Position numbers and translations under genes: made by a program. Under the pieces are notes generated by a model. It searched no databases and had not been told where the DNA came from. It was given only the letters and a program-made list of their open reading frames with translations. A DNA stretch of 64,000 nt from Lunularia cruciata (taxonomy: Eukaryota; Streptophyta; Marchantiopsida; Lunulariales; Lunulariaceae), in NCBI GenBank assembly GCA_948567375.1, contig OX419761.1, positions 10,542,501-10,606,500 on the forward strand. Reading direction: 5' to 3'. Shown here in pieces: positions 11,901-23,609 of this stretch (its first letter is position 1; the number at the start of each line of letters is the position of its first letter).

Positions 11901-13489
11901 GTGCTGGAACTGGTCCGTAACTTCATCTTCAATGACGACAAAGCTAACCGTTCTCTCATTGAGGGAATTGCCAGGTATATAGTACACAGCTGCCACCCAC
12001 ACTACGGTAGACCCCGAGTTTCTTTGAGAAGACGGATTCCCTTATTATTGTGGTTGCCATGCACTTTTGGGCAAAGGGATGGAGGCAATTGAAACTGTAT
12101 GGCCGACAAGTGGTAGAAAGATCGGATGACGGAAGATTGGAGATTATACCATCTAATAGATGAAGAAGGAAGTGGTCATATTTACGTGCTAGATTCGTCT
12201 TCAAACAAGAAGCCAAGTCAAGAGTGATCTTCTACATCAGGATCAACGCCCTCACATGAGCTACAAGGTGCTAGTAAATTCTCTCACGTGTGTACTCCTA
12301 GATTGAACTTAGTGAATGCTATAAAGAGTCCCATGCAAATCATGGAACTAAAGCATGAAAACCTGGATTGGTTGCTAGGACCAGTACAGTACCAACAGCC
12401 CCAAACCTCTGGATGTTTTGCCATGTTTGTCTCTATGGGACCATCTCTCATCATCACATCCTTGTTTGCTGCCAGCCTTGGCTGGCTGGCTGGCTGGCCT
12501 TTCAGATGTTTCAACTCAACACAATTCAACTTTACCATTTTATTCATGTTGTCTGCAGATTTCCTCCCTTCCGAACAGTGGCTTGTACGGTACATAAATT
12601 TCTTACCCAAGCTGGTATGAGAGATATACTACCAAGTAATATTCTGAAAAGTATCTTTCCCAGTGCTTCGGGATCATTCCTTTCCCTACATTTTGAATTT
12701 CTATCCCCTACACCCCATACATGGTTCCGAAGTCCAAGTTCACCGGCCTTTGTGTCATTTCAACGCCCGACCTACCAGCCAGTTCAGATAGACGAACACG
12801 GCCATGTCATGTGCAGCAGCAGTGCCTTCTCTGCCTTCCCCCTCCTATCCTCCTTTTCCGTTCAGCCCGCTGTGATACTCAGAACTCGGGTGACACCTAG
12901 AGTTCGGTAATGTACTGAAAGTCGGAAAAGCCCCAGGAACAAACATTCGCCAGCCACAGCAGTTTCCTGCCCCAAGGAAGCGCGGTGAGGCATGGATGAA
13001 GCAGGTCTCGAGGTGTCAATTCCGTTCGAAGTGTATGTTGAATTAACCACTTTATAGAAGATGATACCATCGCAGAAGACAAGGACTGTTTCATATGGGT
13101 ACCATTATACACATTATGAATGTATAGTGTCAGAAGTGACACATTTTATCTGTCTCTGACTTAAGTATTCATGTATACAGCTGACTACTTTTCTGTGTTG
13201 AAATATTTAAATGACATGCACATGTTTTGGTGTTCTAATCTTACATTTGAGAGTGAGGATCAGACAACTATTGACGATGACGATAGTAAACGGGTAAAGA
13301 AAGATTAGGCATGAACGCTAGAAAAACCAAAAACCTATACGTTTAGATGGGAAGTAAAGCAAAGACAGAAAGATGTCTAGCAGAATAGAATCCTACATTT
13401 TCTATACTTTGTTTCCGAATCATGATTAAAAATCCATATATTTCTATTCTTAATAATCTTATTTACCTTTAAGAGGTGATTGTCGCAAA
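8946..13489. other. Long unclassified stretch, no supported gene
   Basis: I found no recognisable domain on either strand. The longest possibly meaningful frame is 10075-10434 (+, 119 codons), which has balanced composition but no known motif and no homologous copy elsewhere in the window. A short (ggct)n run lies at about 12477-12499. The composition is mixed and unlike the AT-rich element copies, so this could be old decayed transposon or unique intergenic DNA. Confidence 0.35.
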
Positions 13490-13700
13490 TACTAGGGTAG
13501 GTACGTAGGGGAGGGGAACAACGGATGGGGAGTTTGGACGGAACTATCTCTTGAGACGAAGACCACAGGCGGTACTATTTAAGGAATCGATACTATTTTA
13601 AGGGGATGGAAACAACGGATGGAGAGTGACGTGACGGACGAAATTGTTTTTGGGACGCGGAGGAAGGGAGGGGAGGGGGACGATATATGTTCAAGAGGGT
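13490..13700. repeat. Purine-rich ggatgg repeat block, related to 25441-25640
   Basis: Degenerate copies of acggatggrgag and ggacggaa recur with a step of about 50-60 bases, ending near the motif gagggttttt. A similar block with gatggatggaact units sits inside copy D at 25441-25640 and also ends in gagagggttttt. The shared end motif suggests one small repeat family, perhaps a non-autonomous element. Confidence 0.4.
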
Positions 13701-13794
13701 TTTTACCTTGTGCATCATGCACGGACTTATACTAGTAAGATTATATGGAGAAATTATATATAAAAGAACAAGAGAAATAGGCGATAGACCGCGT

Positions 13795-14047
13795 AGAAAA
13801 CATGAAGGATGGGAAGATCCCATCAAGCCATACAAGGGTGAGCTCAAAAAGGTTAAATGAGGTTAAGCCCAGCAGGGAAGCAGAATCCATGATCTCGGGT
13901 GACACTATTAGACTGGCTCGATAGAAAACATGAAGGTTGGGAAGATCCCATCAAGCCATACAAGGGTGAGCCAAAAAAGGTAAAATAGGGTTAAGCCCAG
14001 TAGGGAAGCAGAATCCATGATCTCGGGTGACACTATTAGACTGGCTT
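13795..14047 (-). repeat. Two tandem 128-bp units of the non-LTR element's 3' tail
   Basis: The units start at about 13795 and 13923 (agaaaacatgaagg) with a period of 128 bases and few differences. Read on the - strand, each ends in ccttcatgttttct and corresponds to roughly the last 100 bases of copy A's 3' untranslated tail plus a short extra segment. They lie tail-side against the 5' end of copy A on the opposite strand. Tandem tails without a body could come from template jumping at integration or from later unequal exchange. Confidence 0.6.
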
Positions 14048-16806
14048 CGTTGGAGTGCAGGAGAGTATGGAGACTGGAGAAGAGAGGGAGAGACACTATT
14101 AGAGTGGCTCGTTGGTGTGCCGGAGAGTAGGGAGACAAGAGAGGAGAGGGAGAGATGTGAGAGGAAAGATATGCATTTTTTGTGCGCTCTTTAGCATATA
14201 GCACTTGAGTGAATAGTAAATTCTATTTGTTTTCAATTTAGGTTCCACGGGTACCTAGATTGAATACTATAACAAATTGAGTAGAAAGTTATAGAGATTT
14301 TTAGGTTTAGAATGATTATTACACATTGAGGGTGATGGGTCAAGAATTCTCAATTTTAATACCTTGGTATTCATGCTATAGTTCCATGAGTACTTAGTTT
14401 GAAAATTTTAGAGATGAGAATTGAAAATTACAAGAGTTTGTAGTTTTTAGGGTTTGGAGATATAGTATTTACTCATGTGAGCTGGGATGTGAGTGGTTTT
14501 TGTGGTTTTGCAGGTATGGGAAGAGACTGAGAGGAACATCGTGTGTTACTAACATTATTCTCATGCTAGCCATGGCTACAATTTCCCATGTGATGCCACC
14601 TAGAGTGGCTCGGGATACACCATGCTCGGTGTGTCACTGATGTTTTACCTCGCAAGAGGTAAAGACCCATATGGGAAGGATGGACAAGGACTATGATTGG
14701 ACCACTTGGGATGCTCATGTGAAGCAAGCAACCACATCGATATCAGTGACATCCGGGATGATGCCTGCTTGCTCCATCCGGAGTGGGTTATCCTACAGGT
14801 GGATGTTGAGAACACTTTTAATAGCATCTCAAGAGCATCCATCTTTAGAGAGCACAGGGAGGTTGGTGTATCCTTGGCGAGTCTTATTCCTTTTGTGAGG
14901 TCTTTTTATGGCTCTCTTGCTTCCCTTTATTACCAACATGGTTGTTCACAAGAGGGAGTAACCATCTTGGAGTCAACTATTGGTACACGTCAAGGAGATC
15001 CTTTAGGAGGGTCCTTATTTACCATGGCTCACTTTAGAGCTCTCTTATCTAATATTTTGGCCATGCCAGGTTGTGTATTTCCCTCCTTGGCAAATGATAC
15101 ACACATTGTGGGCCCCATAGATCAGATTAGGTAGGCCTTTGACCACTTGAATATCAAGCTACATCTAGTAGGCTTAAGAGTCAAGGTATCAAAGTGCAAG
15201 CCATGGTTCCCTTTAGGTATCCCTCCCCACCTTGAGCTTCCAAAGGGGTGTATCATATCTACAAATGGACTACATGTTCTTGGAGTGCCAATAGGATTCA
15301 AGGATTTTGTCACATGCTCCTTAGATGTTGTTCTTGTAGAGGATATTCTCCATGTGAATGACCTCCCTTTACTAAGAGATCCATGAGTGGTATTTGATAT
15401 ACTATCCTCTAGTATTGCTCATCAAACAACTTACCTCTTCTACACAATTCCCCTTCCTTGACCTTCTTATCACATCTAAGAGCCTTTGATAGGAGGATTG
15501 TTGGAGCCTTTGGTGATATTATTGGACCAAAGACATTTTGAGTGTGTAACAAGGGATTTAGCATGAAGCAAACATCTCTACCAATCTTGTGTGGAAGGGT
15601 TGGATTGCTTTCTATGGAGAAGACGACACCTATAACATTTTTGGATAGTTGTGCTCTCTTTGCAACCCTACTTTCCTCTTATTTTGTGGGTGTTGATAGG
15701 CCAATTTTGGAGACTTATGTGACAAAGATAGAGGAGGGATCCTTTTCTCTCTAGATGTTACTACGGAATATGAAAGATAGTCTATCCTTACGAGCACATG
15801 AGGACCTTCTATCTTTTGCTTTGCTATTGTCAGATTGGACTGGAGATTTACAATCTTCCTTGATGGAGTGATAGTGTTAGCATATGCTACATTCTCTCTT
15901 AGTTGACTCATCCATTCCTCAGGCTACTAGAACACATCTTTGCTCTTGCTCCGGCAAAGGTGCATCTTCTTGGATCCTAGCCTGACCGTGCATTAGGGCA
16001 TTCTAACTCACACCAACTACTCTCTACAACGATGAGGTTTTGCCTAGGTTTGGTCCACCCATCTATATCTTCATTCCTCATTTGTGAGTGTGGTTTTACA
16101 CTCAATTCAGCAGTGGTCCATAAGACATGGTGTCCTTTTGGAGGACAAAGAATAGCTACACATGATGCTATCATGGACGTAGTGTTTGGTATGGCATGAG
16201 AGAGTGGATACTTGGCTTAGAGGGAGCATTTGTATGCTTTGTAGATGACATGTGTTAGGGCAGACTTATACTTGGTCCAAGATGATCAGGTGACAATAGC
16301 GTATGTTGTCGTTATGGACCTTACATGTGATACAATATTGGAGGGAGTGATTACCCATCCTCTTGGATGGGCGGTGAATGCAGTTGTAGCTTGCAAGGTC
16401 TCCAAGTATAGGAGTATGCAACGAGTTCACCTCTTTGATCCTCTAGCCTTGGAGTTATATGGAGTGATAGACACGGCGTTTGACACATTTGTCAAGGAGT
16501 GCTAAAGAGTTTATCATGTTAGGTGCCAAGGGGTACGACTCTCACTCTCAGTAGTATATTTTAGACATGTGTCCATTGCTCTACAAAGGGCAGTGGTTGG
16601 TGCAATCTATAAGAGAGCAATCACACTAGGTGATGCTTGTTTGGATGCTCCATTTGTTTGTAGATTGGATGGCTTGCATAGCTTGCATATCTAAGGGGCT
16701 GTAGGGCGGATTTCTCATATCAACTCTATTGGAGCTTAGCCCCATTTACCTATTTTATCTCACCCTTGTACAGCTTGATGGGGTCTTCCCATCCTTCATG
16801 TTTTAT
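14048..16806 (+). mobile_element. RLE-type non-LTR retrotransposon, copy A
   Basis: Copy A has a 5' untranslated region of about 520 bases (its first 100 bases contain a roughly 60-bp duplicated unit with gagagggaga), a degraded reading frame at 14572-16694, and a 3' tail ending near catgttttat. It is colinear with copy B at 16905-20569 but lacks about 1 kb between the zinc-finger segment and the reverse transcriptase (junction near 14760). No TSD or poly(A) tail was identified. Only about 100 bases separate it from copy B in head-to-tail order. Confidence 0.75.
14572..16694 (+). pseudogene. Copy A polyprotein remnant: reverse transcriptase plus endonuclease-like domain
   Basis: The ATG at 14572 corresponds to the start of copy B's frame. 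The zinc finger is broken by a stop (tgtcactga near 14638). After the deletion near 14760 the frame resumes in the reverse transcriptase with LQVDVENTFNSIS and GTRQGDPLGG. It has PSLANDTHIVGP where copy B reads ADD, so one catalytic Asp is Asn here. Downstream are the conserved thumb-like region (15150-15780) and the Cys/His cluster with THDAI (about 16080-16170). The segment 16245-16505 carries RADLYL and the second acidic motif of an RLE/PD-(D/E)xK-type nuclease. Several stops (15132, 15384, 16198) make it non-functional. Confidence 0.7.
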
Positions 16807-17372
16807 CCGCAGTTGCACTTCATGTTTTCTAGGAGGTCGCCTTTTTCTATGGGAAGTAGAACCCAAGACCCATTAAAACGGAATGATAAATGTCATGTAC
16901 TCAGAGTGTGGAAGCTGCGGGAGAGTGTGGAGATGGGAGAGGAGAGGGAGAGACAAGAGACAATATCTATTACTTCTGAGGGTTCTCTAGCACATAGCAC
17001 TTAAGTGAATAGTCAATTCTCTTCATTTTTCAATTTTGGTTCCATTAGCACCTAGATTGAAAACTATGGAGAATGGAGTAGAAAGTTATAAGGATTTTTA
17101 GTTTTTTTAGGGTTTAGAGTGATCATTATACATTGAGAGTGATGGCTTGGGAATTTTCATTCCCAATCTCTTGGTTTTTATGATTAAGTTCCATGGGAAT
17201 TTAGTTTGAAAACTTTGGAGATGAAAATTGAAAGTGATGAGAGTTATAGATTTTAGGGTTTGAAGAGATTATTTTCTTATGTGAGTTGGGATGTGAGGGG
17301 TTGTGGTTTTGCAGATATGGGGAGATATGGAGAGGAGAAGCATGTGTTACTATCATTATTCTTGTGCTAGCC

Positions 17373-20300
17373 ATGGCTACACCTTCCCACGTGGGGTTGC
17401 CCAGAGCGGGTCGGGATACACCATGCCCGGTGTGTCATCGACGCTTTACCTCACAAGGAGTAAAGACCCATGTAGGAAGGATGCACAAGGACTATGATTG
17501 GACCACTTGGGATGCCCACGTGAGACGAGCAACCACATCGATAACACTAACACTCGGGATTACACACACTTCTTCTATCCCTTTGTTGATCATTCCAGGG
17601 ATACTGATCGAGTTGTGGGAGTGGTTAGCTTCTCAGGCGGGTTGCATTTTGGGGTTATTTGAGACTAATTTTCCATGTCCATGTCTATTCCATAGGCTAC
17701 CCCGCACACTCCATGATGAGGCTAGATAGGCTTTTTGCCTACCACTTGATTGTTTGGCACGTGATCCTTGGACGAGTTAGCATGGTTCCTATTTCTCTTA
17801 CTCCCTTGATGGTGTCTTTGTTATGCTAGAAGGGGATGTGCGGGGCATAGAGAGGTGGCTGCTAGATTTTGTCGATTCCAAGCAGGAGATTGTCCAGCCC
17901 TTTAGGAGGAGTCTATAAGGGCTACAAATCTAGGAGACAGGCATCGCTACATGATACCATAGAGTACACTCGATTACGATGATGTAGGACATTGGGTTAG
18001 GCGAGAGAGTTTAGTAGAGCAGCACGAGCGCTACACTCTTTGTCTATAGCAAGTCCTACTGATGAGACTATCTCTTCCCTATGCTCACTACATCCTATAG
18101 CAGTAGAGGGACTACCACTAGAGGTCTTAGATTATCAACCTAAGCGGCCTTTATGTCTTGATAGGTCACTATTTGCACAAGCATTGTGCATTGCACCTTG
18201 CCTTTCCTCAAGAGGCTTGTCAAGGATGGTTTATGAGCACCTTAAAGATTGCTTCCTTCTAGTGGTTTTACCGAGTTGTTTCAGGTGGCTACAGCAATAG
18301 CAAGAGGAGACATTCCTATGTTTGTTAGTCAAGTGTTAGGTGCTAGTCAACTTCTGGCGATGGAGAAGGACATGGGAGGCATTAGACCGATTGCTATTGG
18401 AGAGATCTTTTTGCGTTTGGTCAGTTGTACCATTGTCTTTCAACATCATGCTCACTTTTGACAGTACCTTAGTCCACATCAATTTGAAGTAGCTACACTT
18501 GATGGATGTGAGGCTATATGTCTAGGCATTAGAGCACTCCTAGATATCCATCCGGAGTGGGTCGTTCTACAGGTGGATGTTAAGAACACTTTTAATAGTG
18601 TCTCATGGGCATCCATCTTTAGAGAGATTAGGGAGGCTGGTAGATCCTTGGCGAGTCTCATTCCTTTTGTGTGGTCTTTTTATGGCTCTCCTGCTTCCCT
18701 TTACTACTAGTTTGGTGGTTCACATGAGGGAGTCACCGTCTGGGAGTCAACTGTTGGTATACGTTTGGGAGATCCTTTGGGGGGGGGGGGGGGGGGGAAG
18801 GGCCTTATTTGCCATGGCTCACTTTAGAGCTCTCCTATCTACTACTTTGGTCATGCCAGGTTGTGTATTTCCCTCCTTGGCAGATGATACACACATCGTA
18901 GGCCTTGTAGATCAGATTAGGCAAGCCTTTGACTACTTGACTACCGAGCTACATCTAGTAGGCTTGAGAGTCAAGGTGTCAAAGTGTAGGGCATTGTCCC
19001 CTTTAGGTATCTCTCCCCACCTTGAGCTTCCAAAGGGTTGTATCACATCCACAGATGGACTTCGTGTTCTTGGAGTGCTAGTAGGATCGGAGGATTTTGT
19101 CACACTCTTCCTAGACGCTGCCCTTGCAAAGAATGTTCTCCATGTGGATGACCTTCCATTATTAGGAGATCTGTAGGTGGCATTTGGTATACTCTCTTCT
19201 AGTATTGCTCGTCAACCATCCTACCTCATCCGTATAGTTATCTCCTCACCGTCCTTCCTATCACGTATGGGAGCAATTGATAGGAGGATTATGGGAGTCT
19301 TTGGTGATATTATTGGACCAAGGACTTTTGAGTGTGTGACATGGGATTTGGCACATAGACAGACGTCTCTGCCAATCTCATGTGGTGGGGTTGGCTTGCT
19401 TTCTATGGAGGAGATGGCACCTGTAGCATTTTTGGGTAGTTGGGCTCTCTTGGCACCCCTACTTTCCTCCCATTTTTTGGTTATTGATAGGCCGGTTTTG
19501 GAGACTTATGTGACAGAGGTGGAGGGAGGATCCTATTCTCTCTTGGTGTCATTGCGGCATACGAGAGATAGTCTATCCCCTCAAGCATGAGAGGATGTTC
19601 CACCTTTTGCTTCACTATTGTCAGATTGGACTAGAGGTTTACAGTCTTCCTTGATGGAGCGACAATGTGAGCATACCTTACATTCTCTCTTAGTCGACTT
19701 GTCCATTCCTCAGGCTACTAGAGCACGTCTTCTCTCTTGCTCCGGTAAGGGTGCAGGCTCTTGGATCCTAGCTTGACCGTGCATTAGGGCATTCCGACTC
19801 GCACCACCTACTTTCTCTACAACGATGAGGTTTCGCCTAGGTTTGGTCCACCCATCTACATCTTCATTACTCACTTGTGAGTGTGGTTCTACACTAGATG
19901 CAGCAACGGTCCACATGACACGGTGTCCTTTTGGAGGATAGAGGATAGCTAACCATGATGCCATTAGGGACATAGTGTTTGTTATGGCATGAGAGAGTGG
20001 ATACTTGGCTTGGAGGAAGCGTTCGTATGCTTTGCAGACGACACGCGTCAAAGCAGACTTATACTTGGTTTGAGATGATCAGGTGACAATAGCGGATGTC
20101 ATGGTGATGGACCCTACACGGGAGACAGTTTCGGAGGGAGTGATTACCCATCCCCCTGGATGGGCGGCGAGTGCAGCAGCAGGTCGCAAGGTCTCCAAGT
20201 ATGGGGGCATGCAGCGAGGTCACCTTTTTGTTCCTCTAGCCTTGGAGTTATATGGAGCGATGTGCACGACATTTGACACATTTTTCAAGGAGTGCGCGAG

Positions 20301-20496
20301 AGCTTATCATGTTAGGCGTCAGGGGGTACCACTCTCACTTTCATACTTTGTAGCATATTTTAGACAGCATGTGTCCCTTGCTCTACAGAGTGCAGTGGCT
20401 GGTGCAATCCATAGGAGAGCAATCCCATTAGGTGATGTTTCTTCGGATGCTCTAGTTGTGTGTAGACCGTTACACTTGCATAGCTCGGATATCTGA
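17373..20496 (+). pseudogene. Copy B polyprotein: C2H2 finger, reverse transcriptase, RLE-like endonuclease
   Basis: The start ATG at 17373 opens a frame with a zinc finger at 17424-17486 of pattern C-x2-C-x11-H-x4-H, followed by HKDYDW. R2-group elements use fingers like this to bind target DNA. The reverse transcriptase spans about 18550-19170, with LQVDV, a GDPLG motif split by a poly-G run, and catalytic LADDTHIVG at about 18877. The next block (19200-19590) contains LPISCGGVGLLS. The endonuclease-like part has a Cys/His cluster C-x-C-x9-H-x3-C at 19876-19926, then HDAIRD, KADLYL, ADVMVMD and KVSKY. These are in the order seen in RLE/PD-(D/E)xK nucleases of R2, NeSL and Utopia elements. 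Stops and frame changes prevent an intact product. Confidence 0.75.
18779..18797 (+). repeat. 19-base poly-G run inside the reverse transcriptase frame
   Basis: At this place copy A reads ctttaggagggtcc, coding for the conserved GDPLGGSLF. Copy B has 19 consecutive G before aagggcc. The run shifts or pads the frame within the GDPLG motif. A G homopolymer of this length is unusual in an AT-rich element and is also a typical place for sequencing or assembly error. Confidence 0.8.
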
Positions 20497-20569
20497 GGTG
20501 CGGTAGGGCAGATTTCTCATATAGACTCTATTGGGGCTTAGCCCCATGTTACCTTTTTTGTCTCTCCCT

Positions 20570-23392
20570 GGCAAGAAGACTAGGGCTAATCAGAGGGGGA
20601 ATTATAGACAAGACATGCCGTTAGTTCTTCAAGTCTTACGCCTATGTCTTCACGGAACTGGCAATCCTAACTAAAGCTCCGTCCGTTGTAGAAGCAGAGC
20701 GTATAGATGGCAGCTGGCTGATTCATTCGATCATGAGGGAATTAACGTGTATGAAGAGTGAGTAAACCACACAAGAAAAAGGCTTAACTCATACCTACAG
20801 ATTGCCACCACCAGTTCGAAGGGTTGACTTGGTAGAGCCTTCCATTTTTCCTGCCATGGTAAACAAAGTGTATAGAATCGACTTATTAGAGTCCCCCGAT
20901 CAGAGTCATTTAGACTATTACAGTGTATCTCGATTAGAATACTTCTTCATCCACCAGACACGCGACGAGGGAGTAGAAAGAGAGGAAAGTTGTTAAGCTG
21001 ATAAGTTGTTGCAGCTCAGATTATCTTCGTCAGTCCAGTGCCCCATCGTTGGAAAGTGGGACCGAGGAAGCACTACGGATCGAATGAGGAGGGGTCCACT
21101 GCCTACCTTGACAAGACAATGATCATACTCTTTACGGCAATGCGATGACAGGCTACATACAAGGCAAGCGAGGGAGCATAATATCCATTGCCCGATACAC
21201 CCTCTGGTTGGTTTCTCTTTCTACGGAGCAATCTTCTCCTTTCCCGAGCTGGCTCCTCCACCCGCATTTAATGTCATTAGAGTTAATTGCCGATGAGCCT
21301 TACTGACCACCTCTCTTCGATTAACGGCACTCTTCTTCTCTCTTCTCTTCTAGATATCCATCCTGGTCCTGTTCTTCCTGTGGTCGTCTCGTAGGTTCGC
21401 CAATCTTCATTGTTGCGACTGTTGTCCTTTCTCGTCTTCATCTTAGCCCATACTTTCCATTTCTGTGAGAGTGAAAAAGTCAAATTACAACAATAATACT
21501 TCCAAGAGTCCTTCCGGGTATCACGAATGGATGAGAAAAAGCTTCAAATCGAATGCAATGTACAAGATGATTGAAGTCCGTAGTAAAAGTGTTAACGTAC
21601 TTTGTGTTGACATGAAAGTGAATTCTGAAAAATACATCCCTAGAAAAGGAGAAAGGTTCGGTTCCTTCTATGAATATGGATTTCAAAACAAGCTTCAGAG
21701 GCCAATGATGAAATACAGAAAACCTGTAAATTGATAGCCTCGAATAACAATCGTCGACGTAAAAGGAAAGGCTCACCAATGTGATTCTCAGAACCAGATG
21801 GTGTAGATACAGGCCAATCTGAAGACAGACACAGCTTTCTGAGGGAAGAAAGTGTGATGAACTTCGTACAGGAGATTTGGACTTGAACCTTTCGAGCGAT
21901 GTGCTGAAGGGATTGGCTGTAAGAGAAGTGGTCCACTTACCTCTTCATCCTTTGTCTGCCGGCTGTACTTCACGGGCAGGTCCCGCCGGGAATTTCTTCG
22001 TGAACCCTTTCACATGCAACCGCCTTGCCTAGTGGAAGGGTTGTCACGGATATGGGATGGATGTCAGTTCAGTTTCGGACGTAAAAGCGAGGGCACAAAC
22101 TACCTGCATGGTCGAGCGTACAGGATTGTACTTACACCGTAGGTAAGTCTCTCGCGTAGAGCAAAGGCAGAGATTTGGGTGAAATGTGCACCTGGCTCCT
22201 GACGTATGAACTGAATCTCGCTTTCATTTGTCTATATTTGGCTTCCCGTCGTGAATCCTCAGTGCGCGCCTTCAGCGACTGGATAACTGCTCAATAATCT
22301 CACGAGCGAACTTTGAGCGTGAACTGTGCAGTTAAGAACCGCGTGCCTCGTGGACGCAGTCGTAAAACGCTGCTCTCGTAGTAGAATGTCTCCCGGGTTG
22401 TTCGACGGTGGAGATCCCCGAATTGCAAGGGTTCCAGCAGTGGACAGAATTCTGTCTTCTGATTGGTTATTTTTGAGATAAAGCAGGGTGATTCCACAAC
22501 ACGTGTAAGGTTTAATTGTCTGTGTCATTTCACAGGGACAGCACCCGCCATGACACCCGCAAGTCGGTGTTTGTCATCTCTGCGGTGAAAAGGCGGGAGA
22601 AGTCGACGGGGACGGGTACAACGGGGACGGGGTCTCCGTAGGAAAGGGGACGGATTACAAACCTACAGTCGAGTAGAAGAGAATCGCCGTTATCACGCCG
22701 ATGCAACTCACTTCATTCACGGTCGGGTCGGATCGGGTCGGGTTACGTAAAGGGTATCACATGGTGCAGCCACTGCTGCCTCTGGGCACCCACAAATGCC
22801 TGTACAGTTCACAGTGAAACAGTTTCGAGCCTAGCGGTGCCGCACGTTCCTCCTCGGCTCATTTTCTGGCGGGCCATTCAGATCTAGATATCCATGTAGA
22901 GCAGCACCTATGAATGGAGATTGCAGCTAATGTGCTCTCGTTTCCAGTAGCGGTGGTAGAGTTCAGATTTTAACTAAACTCCAGTTTAAACTTTCTTCCT
23001 TCAATGTGCGCCACTTGACACAAAGTCTAGGTGGAAATTTCGGTAAAGAGTTCAATCCAATTGGGAGTTGGATCTAACTAAACAAGTTTATTCTGGCCTA
23101 TAACACTGGAAAGTATTCGTCGAGAACGTGTACTATGGGATCAGCAGCAGCTATGGAACATTGTAGATCTTCAGAGAGTAGTACAGTAGGAACTTCGATT
23201 GGCTTTAGGTGGCGGTGGTGAAAGGGTATAGTAAGTTGTACCAGCTATTGGAGAATGATGAATACGATTCCGTTGGTTACTTAGAGGTAGAAGAAATTCG
23301 GAGAAAAGCTAAGATTGGGAGTGCGATTGTTGGGAAATGAAAAGTGTAGAAGACCGGGCGGCTATGGAGCATCGTAGCTAGGATGCATAGTT
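20570..23392. other. Unclassified stretch, no supported gene
   Basis: No open frame has a recognisable domain. The composition is richer in G+C and CpG than the elements around it. Near 22595-22750 there are G-rich degenerate repeats such as gacggggacgggt and cgggtcggatcgggtcggg. The small frames (for example 21465-21734) lack conserved features. Confidence 0.35.
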
Positions 23393-23396
23393 TAGG

Positions 23397-23460
23397 GTTA
23401 TTATATAGCGGGAGTAGAAGTAACAAAGGGGTTATTATATAGCGGGAGTAGAAGTAGAAA
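23397..23460 (+). repeat. 34-bp tandem duplication
   Basis: The unit gttattatatagcgggagta followed by gaagt is present at 23397 and again at 23431, so the period is 34 bases, with one or two differences near the ends. It is a simple local duplication. Confidence 0.7.
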
Positions 23461-23568
23461 GGGGTCACCGGTAAAAACCTAAACTGTGCGTGCTGGCAGC
23501 CACATTCGTATTGTTGTGGATGTATGGCTAGCTCAATCTCTCAACACACACATTTACGAACGAAGCAC

Positions 23569-23609
23569 TGTTGTTGTTGTTGCTGCTGCTGTTGGTGTTG
23601 TGCTGCTGT
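23569..23609 (+). repeat. TGT/TGC trinucleotide microsatellite
   Basis: A run of tgt then tgc triplets, interrupted by ttggtgttg. Overlapping open frames here (23486-23881 on +, 23554-23808 on -) are largely produced by the repeat and by Ala/Ser-rich translation around it, and I do not support them as genes. Confidence 0.7.

Larger units (their letters stand above)
16905..20569 (+). mobile_element. RLE-type non-LTR retrotransposon, copy B (most complete)
   Basis: This is the longest uninterrupted member of the family. It has a 5' untranslated region of about 470 bases that begins with gggagagtgtggagatggg and matches copy A. Its frame of about 1,040 codons runs from 17373 to 20496. The 3' tail breaks off about 50 bases before the end seen in copy A (at tctctccct near 20569). 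It is the best copy for building a family consensus. The flanks show no ribosomal DNA, which is the target of classical R2 elements. Confidence 0.8.

Noticed and set aside
12368-12910. 180-codon frame on the + strand
   Set aside because: No motif; it contains a simple ggct run and overlaps other frames of similar length.
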